Assembly: GCA_034509755.1 (NCBI GenBank)
Contig: CM067539.1
Location: 29,390,001 to 29,454,000, forward strand
Direction of reading: 5' to 3'
DNA from: Anisodus tanguticus
Taxonomy: Eukaryota > Streptophyta > Magnoliopsida > Solanales > Solanaceae
Length of the DNA: 64,000 nucleotides
The translations under genes and the position numbers were made by a program. A model generated the notes under the pieces. The model did no database searches and was not told the DNA's origin. It worked only from the letters and a program-made list of their open reading frames with translations. Shown in pieces: positions 58,969 to 64,000 of the stretch (its first letter is position 1; every line of letters starts with the position of its first letter).

Positions 58969-61790
58969 TGTCACAATCCCTTTTAAGGAATTGTGGTGGC
59001 ACCTACATAATTCCATCGGTGGGCGAATGACTTCCTAAATCATTCACAAGATATGATATAAATAAAAATGGAAAAATACAAATACTAAAATCTCTTTCTC
59101 ATAAAATAACGCGAAAGAAAATGATAGTCTGAAACATCCAAAAATACCCCCAAGTGATCTAGTCTAGGCATACAAAAGTACTAATCAAAATAGCACAAGT
59201 CTGAGTAAATGGGCACGTAGGCCAAAATCGAATACATAGTCTGAATATGTATCTCCAATACAAACAAAAGACAATAAGAGTATCCAAGGGCATGCTGGAA
59301 GGAGCATCCTCACCCTGTATACTAAGGATCATAACTCTTACTCAGCCACGTGGTCCTGCAGAGGTGGAAGGTACTAAATCTGCTCCAAAAAGAATACAAC
59401 AAGTGTAGCATGAGTACACAATGTACCCCCATAGACATCATAGGCCGACAACGATGGAAGATATATAATCAGAGATAAATACCAAGTTGACACAAAATAA
59501 TCCTATGCTAACATTTTAATAATCCAAGTACGTCACATAGTCAACATGTTGTTCACAGAGTTCAACAATATATCAGATATCAATAACAATAAATAAGCTT
59601 TCAAGTTCAGAATCCAACCATGGTGTTCATTATCACTCAATACATAGCTCATCATAATTCAATAATGAAATGGCATAAGTATGTATGATATGAATGCAAT
59701 GCATAGATACCTTTCTCAACCTGGTATATAGTACGTCAAGGTTTAGTTATGATCCGTACACCCATGGAGGACTTGCGAAGTCTATATACCGCTCCTAGGC
59801 AGCAGGAATTCCACACACGAATCTAACTAGAGTCCATGACTCATTTTACGAGTCTCAATCATGTTGCAGGCATGCAACTCCGCTACCTGCGTATCAATAT
59901 CATCTCAAGTGCCATAATCTCATAGTATTCTTACCTATTCGATATCTTAGATCACATTATATTCATACCACTCTCATAACAATGTCACAGAACCATGAAT
60001 GTATGAATGCAATGACAATATAAGGCAAGACATTATGATATAATAAGATGAAATCAAGCAAAGAGATGAAATACCACATGCTTCCACGAAATCAATACAC
60101 ATATACACTCCAAGTACAATTCAGGATATCATATCGAAAGCATGTGTGATGAGTAAACATATCAAATAACTATGGCGACAAGCCCAAATAATTAGCAGTC
60201 GAACCAGTATAAGGTTGATTCCCCAAACACCATCATCACAGTTCAACCGGTATCCACTCAGACATTCATAAACAACTGAGTGGGACCCCCAAACACGCCC
60301 AATACCCCTTAATATTTATAACTAAATACGTATTTCTATCGGAGTCTCAAAAAGTTAATCGTAGCCTACCTCAAAGCCGAGCAGATGCGCTACAAATCAA
60401 GCCTCGGTGATAGCATTGCCCTTCCTTTATGCCTCGTGATAATCGAAATATATTCACGCATATTACATCGTTAATATAAAGCTAACACACAAAAACAAGA
60501 CTTTAAAAATTCATCCCAGGCCCACACTACCAAGACTCAAACTTTAATACACAATAACCAAGAATACATACTAGGTAGTCATATAATTTTGCAAATCTAA
60601 ACACAATTGAACAATAATCTAAAAGCCCCAATTTGAAACCCAATATTTGTGCCCTTTTAGAAAACAAACTTCTATAATCAAATTAAGCTTAAAAACATGA
60701 TAATCTAATCCTAACTCATGATATTAACACAATTTGATTCATAAATCTCCATTAAAATCACCCATATAGCTCTGTTATACTCACAACATGCATAATTCAT
60801 CATCCTCAATCCAAATAATATGCTAAACCACCATTAATAAGCTTAGAATCATAAACTAAAACCAAATAATGAAGGGAACTCTTACCCAAGGGTTGGAATT
60901 GCTCTTAAGGCTCTGGTTATCTCTCAAATGAAGCTAGTATCGAGATAGACTATTTTGGAAAAGAATTTTCTGACATAAGAATATTTATAGTCCAAATGAA
61001 CAGTGTTTTGCCCCAGCAGAATCAACTCCACCGGAGCGAACCCACTGCGGCGGAAAAGCCTTCGCTGGAGCAAAGGTCACTTGACACCTCATACCTCGCC
61101 GCGGCGGACACGACTTCGCTGTGGTGGAAACCTCCCAACTCCCAGATTCTACTTCGGTGAGCCAACCTCACGTTGAGGCGGACCTGTCGAAGCGAATGCT
61201 ATTGTCGGCGCGGCGGACACCAGACACCAGCAAAGGGAATTTAGCCAACACCTCCATCAAATACTCGAAACCCCCGGACACAAATAAGACATGCTCGTCT
61301 AAGGTAAATAGTGCTACGAACTCGCTCGCACTCTCAGATTCCATAAATAACCGAGTTAAGGCATACTTTTTAAAGAATTGCCCGAGAAAATCAAATATCC
61401 AAATTCCACAAATAATCGAGTTAAGGCATACTTTTTTAAAGAATCGCCCGAGAAAATCAAATATCCAAATTCCACACATAAGATCACAAAATATATCTGA
61501 TTACCTCGGGAAGTGAACCAACGACTCAACTATGTCATAAATGACCATCTGGAACTACCTGAAGCGACGGAACCTGGAAACGAACTCATCTAGCCAAAAG
61601 TCAATTTTGAGTCAAACTAACCAACTCTAAGTTTCTAGACTTGAGCTTTTTCATCCGAAACTCATAAAAATGGATCTCGGGATCTGTGTCATCCATCCCC
61701 GCGCATCACAAATCCCACACAGAGTCCACGGGAAGGGTAGAATAGGCAAATAAATGTCTTTAGCTAAAAATGACTGGACGGGTCGTTACA
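58969..61790 (-). mobile_element. Solo Gypsy-type LTR inside Copia E
   Basis: This is a 2822-base unit starting TGTCACAATCCC and ending GGTCGTTACA (plus strand), flanked by a perfect TSD GTAAC (58964-58968 and 61791-61795). No internal PBS, polypurine tract, second LTR or coding motif is present, so it is a solo LTR left by unequal recombination. A TATA-like CTATAAATAT at 60981-60990 supports minus orientation. It includes a CpG-rich segment at 61020-61230 and a 65-base tandem duplication at 61345-61480. The 131-codon plus frame at 61121-61516 is LTR sequence. Confidence 0.85.
61345..61480. repeat. 65-bp tandem duplication in the solo LTR
   Basis: CGAGTTAAGGCATACTTTTT starts at 61352 and again at 61417. 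Each unit continues with AAAGAATTG/CGCCCGAGAAAATC and ATCCAAATTCCACA. Confidence 0.85.
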
Positions 61791-61799
61791 GTAACCGGC

Positions 61800-61811
61800 G
61801 CTCTAATACCA
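61800..61811 (-). other. Copia E primer binding site
   Basis: On the minus strand TGGTATTAGAGC abuts the 5' LTR. It differs from the initiator-Met complement by a single C to T. Confidence 0.88.
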
Positions 61812-62077
61812 TGTAAGCTCCGTTGATGGAGATTGAAGCTCAGTTCGTACTGTTATGAAGATGAGAAACAGAGGAGAAGTGAGGAGGAAGAAAGGTAGTT
61901 ATAGAGAGAAAATTTTGATACATTAAGAAAATATCTTTATGAGCTTAAAGCTCTACAATGACTAAGATCATGTTTATATACTACTCGCTAATCATGATAA
62001 CTAACTCTTAACAACTTACACACTTAACTCATCTTTTAGAAACCATAGTTACTTGCTAACGAATCACCTAGTTAACA
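61812..62077 (-). repeat. Copia E 5' LTR
   Basis: It starts TGTAAGCTCCGTTGATGG and ends CCTAGTTAACA on the plus strand. Partner is 54090-54250. Confidence 0.9.
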
Positions 62078-62532
62078 AATATGTGTTGTCTCTCTCTATA
62101 TAAGTATAAATGTGCTTTTCTATTTATTAATTATGTTTAAGTAGAGGGCATGAAAGAAACAACCTTCCATTACCCCCTCTCCATTTATTGTTGCGTGTAA
62201 TGAGTGCTGGCTATGAATTGTAATTGAGTTGTTACAAAGATTGGAAAGAAAGTGACAAATTTGCACAAACGTCATCCAATGTGACACCCAAGCTGTTACA
62301 GTGCTCAATTTTCCAATAGTGGCAAATTCTTGAGGTCACTAACGTATTATGTTATCCGAGAACTTATGTATACGACATCGATCGGTTTGAATAAGACATA
62401 TTTACAATATATTTAGTTATTTCCTATTACATAAGGAAAAAAAAACTCTTAAAATCGAACCTATATTTATAGTGTAGAAAACTTTCACAAATACCATTAA
62501 AATAAAACTTTATACTAAACTAAAATTATTAG
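62078..62532. other. Short intergenic space downstream of the aquaporin gene
   Basis: AT-rich DNA between Copia E and the aquaporin stop codon. It should hold the 3' UTR and polyadenylation signals of the gene, but none can be fixed from sequence alone. Confidence 0.5.
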
Positions 62533-63843
62533 TTAGAGGGGAGTATGTTGATGAGTTGTTATTGGGGTGGAATTAGGTTTGCAAGACCAGCCTTGAAGGC
62601 GTAAAAGGCGATAGAAGACAACTCCTGCAACAGCTCCTATAATAGGGGCTACAACATATATCCACAAGTTACTAAACTTCCATGCAACAATTGCTGGTCC
62701 CAAAGACCTGGCTGGGTTCATTGATCCTCCTGAAATAGGGCTGCAATCACAAATAAACAATAAATAAATAATTCAATACTCCTATACGATACTTTTCTCA
62801 AATAAATAATTTAAATTATCTTATATATATGATCGAGTTTCAGGTGCAGCGTATTGTACAACTTATAAGTTATAACATATCACTTAAGACCAGAAGTTTC
62901 AATTGTAGCAAAGTCATCAAATAAATATAAAATGCTTTTCTCGAACAAATAATTAAAATTATCTTATATGTATGAGTTTCAGGAGCAACACATTTGATTA
63001 TAATTCAATTCATGACGATCATAAGCAGAAAGTTCATATTCCTTGGTCATTGATAAACAATTTGTTGGGCAATACTCAACGGGTTCAACTTATATACTCC
63101 TTACCCAATGGGTTCAACTTATATACTCCTTTTGTTCCAAAAAGATTGTCCAACTTTTCTTATTAGTTTGTTCCAAAAAAATTAAAATCTTTTTATATTA
63201 AAAAACAATTTAACTTTGTTAGATGATTTACAGTCACAAGAAATATCTAAGACTTGTTTTGGACCACACATTTTAAAATCTTATTTATTTCTTATACTAT
63301 GTGTCAAGTCAAACTAAAATAATTTTTTTTGAATAGAGAGAGTATCACTTAAGCGTAGAAGTTTCATTAATTGTACCAAAGTCATGAAAACTTTCATGAC
63401 TTCGGTACAATTGAACCCATTGCACGCTATGTGGATCTGATGTCCCGTCCTCTCCAACTCCAAAAATTAAGAATATTGACATGGAATGAAAATTACCCTG
63501 AAATTAGGACAGCCAGTCCAATGGCCACTCCAACAACAAATCCAGACAATGGTCCTGTCTACGAAAAATAGAAATTTAATTAATAGGTACAAGTTACAAA
63601 AAATCCAAAAAATATTAGAGGGGATTGATACTATTAGTATACTCTTACTGATTGGGGATCATTTGTCAGTGATGAAGTTAGGAAAAGAACAATGAAGGTT
63701 GCCATAAGCTCCACTAAAAATGCTGAAGTCCAACCATGTAGAGGTTTTGTTGTCACAAATTCTGCTTTTAATCCATACACCAATTTTCCTGTATATGTAG
63801 CCAATATAGAACCTCCCACTTGTGCCACGACATAACATGGAAC
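62533..63843 (-). CDS. NIP-type aquaporin, last three visible exons (5' part beyond the window)
   Basis: This is a membrane channel of the Nodulin26-like intrinsic protein family, moving water or small neutral solutes. Exon a (63649-63843, 65 codons) follows acceptor TTTAG and reads VPCYVVAQVGGSILATYTGK, then GWTSAFLVELMATFIVLFLT (transmembrane). Exon b (63497-63558) reads TGPLSGFVVGVAIGLAVLIS. Exon c (62533-62740) reads PISGGSMNPARSLGPAIVAW with the second NPA box and the pore Arg, then WIYVVAPIIGAVAGVVFYRL (last helix) and a short tail ending HTPL. Splice sites are GT-AG and phases join correctly (0, then 2). The first NPA and the N-terminus must lie right of 64000. From memory it resembles the pollen NIP-type aquaporin of Nicotiana alata. 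It shows no stop or shift and looks functional. Confidence 0.88.
62790..62990. repeat. Duplicated segments in the aquaporin intron
   Basis: CTTTTCTCAAATAAATAATT...GAGTTTCAGGTGCA (62793-62848) and CTTTTCTCGAACAAATAATT...GAGTTTCAGGAGCA (62934-62986) are related. CACTTAAGACCAGAAGTTTC near 62881 recurs as CACTTAAGCGTAGAAGTTTC near 63346. Confidence 0.75.
63126..63342. repeat. Stowaway-like MITE in the aquaporin intron
   Basis: It starts CTCCTTTTGTTCCAAAAAGA. The right end, reverse complemented, reads CTCTCTCTATTCAAAAAAAA. TA flanks both ends (63124-63125 and 63343-63344). About 217 bases, AT-rich, no coding. Confidence 0.72.
63369..63412. repeat. 21-bp palindrome with two-base spacer
   Basis: AATTGTACCAAAGTCATGAAA is followed by AC and its inverse with a single mismatch. 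It lies in the intron before exon b and would form a strong hairpin in DNA or pre-mRNA. Confidence 0.9.
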
Positions 63844-64000
63844 CTAAACAAAAAATAGTTCTAATAATTTTAGAAAATAAGAACCTAAAATCAAAATTAA
63901 GATACCTTGTTTTTAGATAATAATTGAACTAACATTCAATTCTCTCTTTTCTCTCCTTTATTTTGCCTTTCCTTTTCCTTCATTTACCCTGATTTCAAAC
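63844..64000 (-). other. Aquaporin intron running off the right edge
   Basis: AT-rich sequence upstream (on the minus strand) of the acceptor at 63844-63847. No exon is visible before the edge. Confidence 0.7.

Larger units (their letters stand above)
54090..62077 (-). mobile_element. Copia E, split by a solo LTR
   Basis: This minus-strand Copia element has LTRs at 54090-54250 (internally deleted) and 61812-62077, a polypurine tract GACTTGAGGAGGAG beside 54250, and PBS TGGTATTAGAGC at 61800-61811 (one change from the initiator-Met type). Flanks AATCT/AATAT agree at 4 of 5. Gag, integrase, RT and RNase H are all recognisable. Without the 2.8-kb insertion near its gag start it would be about 5.2 kb. 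Confidence 0.9.

Noticed and set aside
61121..61516. 131-codon plus-strand open frame
   Set aside because: It lies in a solo LTR and its second half is a 65-bp tandem duplication kept in frame only partly by chance; no domain is seen.
1..64000. CRISPR arrays, operons, riboswitches or prokaryotic islands
   Set aside because: No regularly spaced identical repeats or compact gene clusters; the composition, introns and element types are those of a plant nucleus.

Overview
This is a plant nuclear window. It is AT-rich, built almost entirely from retrotransposons, and has one recognisable host gene cut by the right edge. A SINE-like 3' end with a TTG-rich tail, LTR families of a type common in Solanaceae, and a NIP aquaporin resembling the solanaceous pollen NIP type point to Solanaceae. 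Genus cannot be fixed from the sequence alone.

Left block (1-12628): the 3' part of a long LTR of Gypsy family 'B' fills 1-2042. It is split from its last bases (11050-11073) by a complete Del/Tekay-type chromovirus, Gypsy A (2043-11049, minus strand, TSD ACACC). Next to it lie a LINE 3' fragment (11074-11945) and an AT-rich foldback/MITE-like repeat.

Second block (12629-24084): Gypsy C, a Tat-lineage element on the minus strand. It has a Lys-type PBS, an extra RNase H, a spliced antisense reading frame in its 3' region, and a roughly 1-kb tandem duplication of leader plus gag that ends at the PBS. Then comes unassigned DNA with a Stowaway-like MITE (to 26157).

Third block (26158-40163): a foldback repeat is split by Copia 1 (26218-39654, minus). 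Copia 1 is itself split by Gypsy B' (27084-36242, minus), a long-LTR element with a decayed gag and no recognisable pol. Copia 1 has lost most of its reverse transcriptase.

Fourth block (40164-54062): Copia 2 (41100-46038, plus) and Copia D (46588-53296, minus, perfect TSD ATATT) sit in flanking DNA that appears to be an old duplication. A 165-bp MITE-like element with 17-bp perfect inverted repeats and a SINE tail follow.

Fifth block (54090-62077): Copia E (minus) is split by a 2.8-kb solo LTR (58969-61790, perfect TSD GTAAC). Beyond it, 62533-63843 holds the last three visible exons of a NIP-type aquaporin gene (minus), whose 5' exons lie beyond 64000.

Every element reading frame carries stops, frameshifts or lost catalytic residues, so the window reads as old nested heterochromatin-like DNA beside a gene. 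I found no undescribed multi-gene system. The most unusual signals are the antisense spliced frame and PBS-edge duplication in Gypsy C, the pol-less Gypsy B', the modular foldback at 39655-40163, an unassigned acidic 80-residue frame in Copia D, and the duplication bridged by Copia D.
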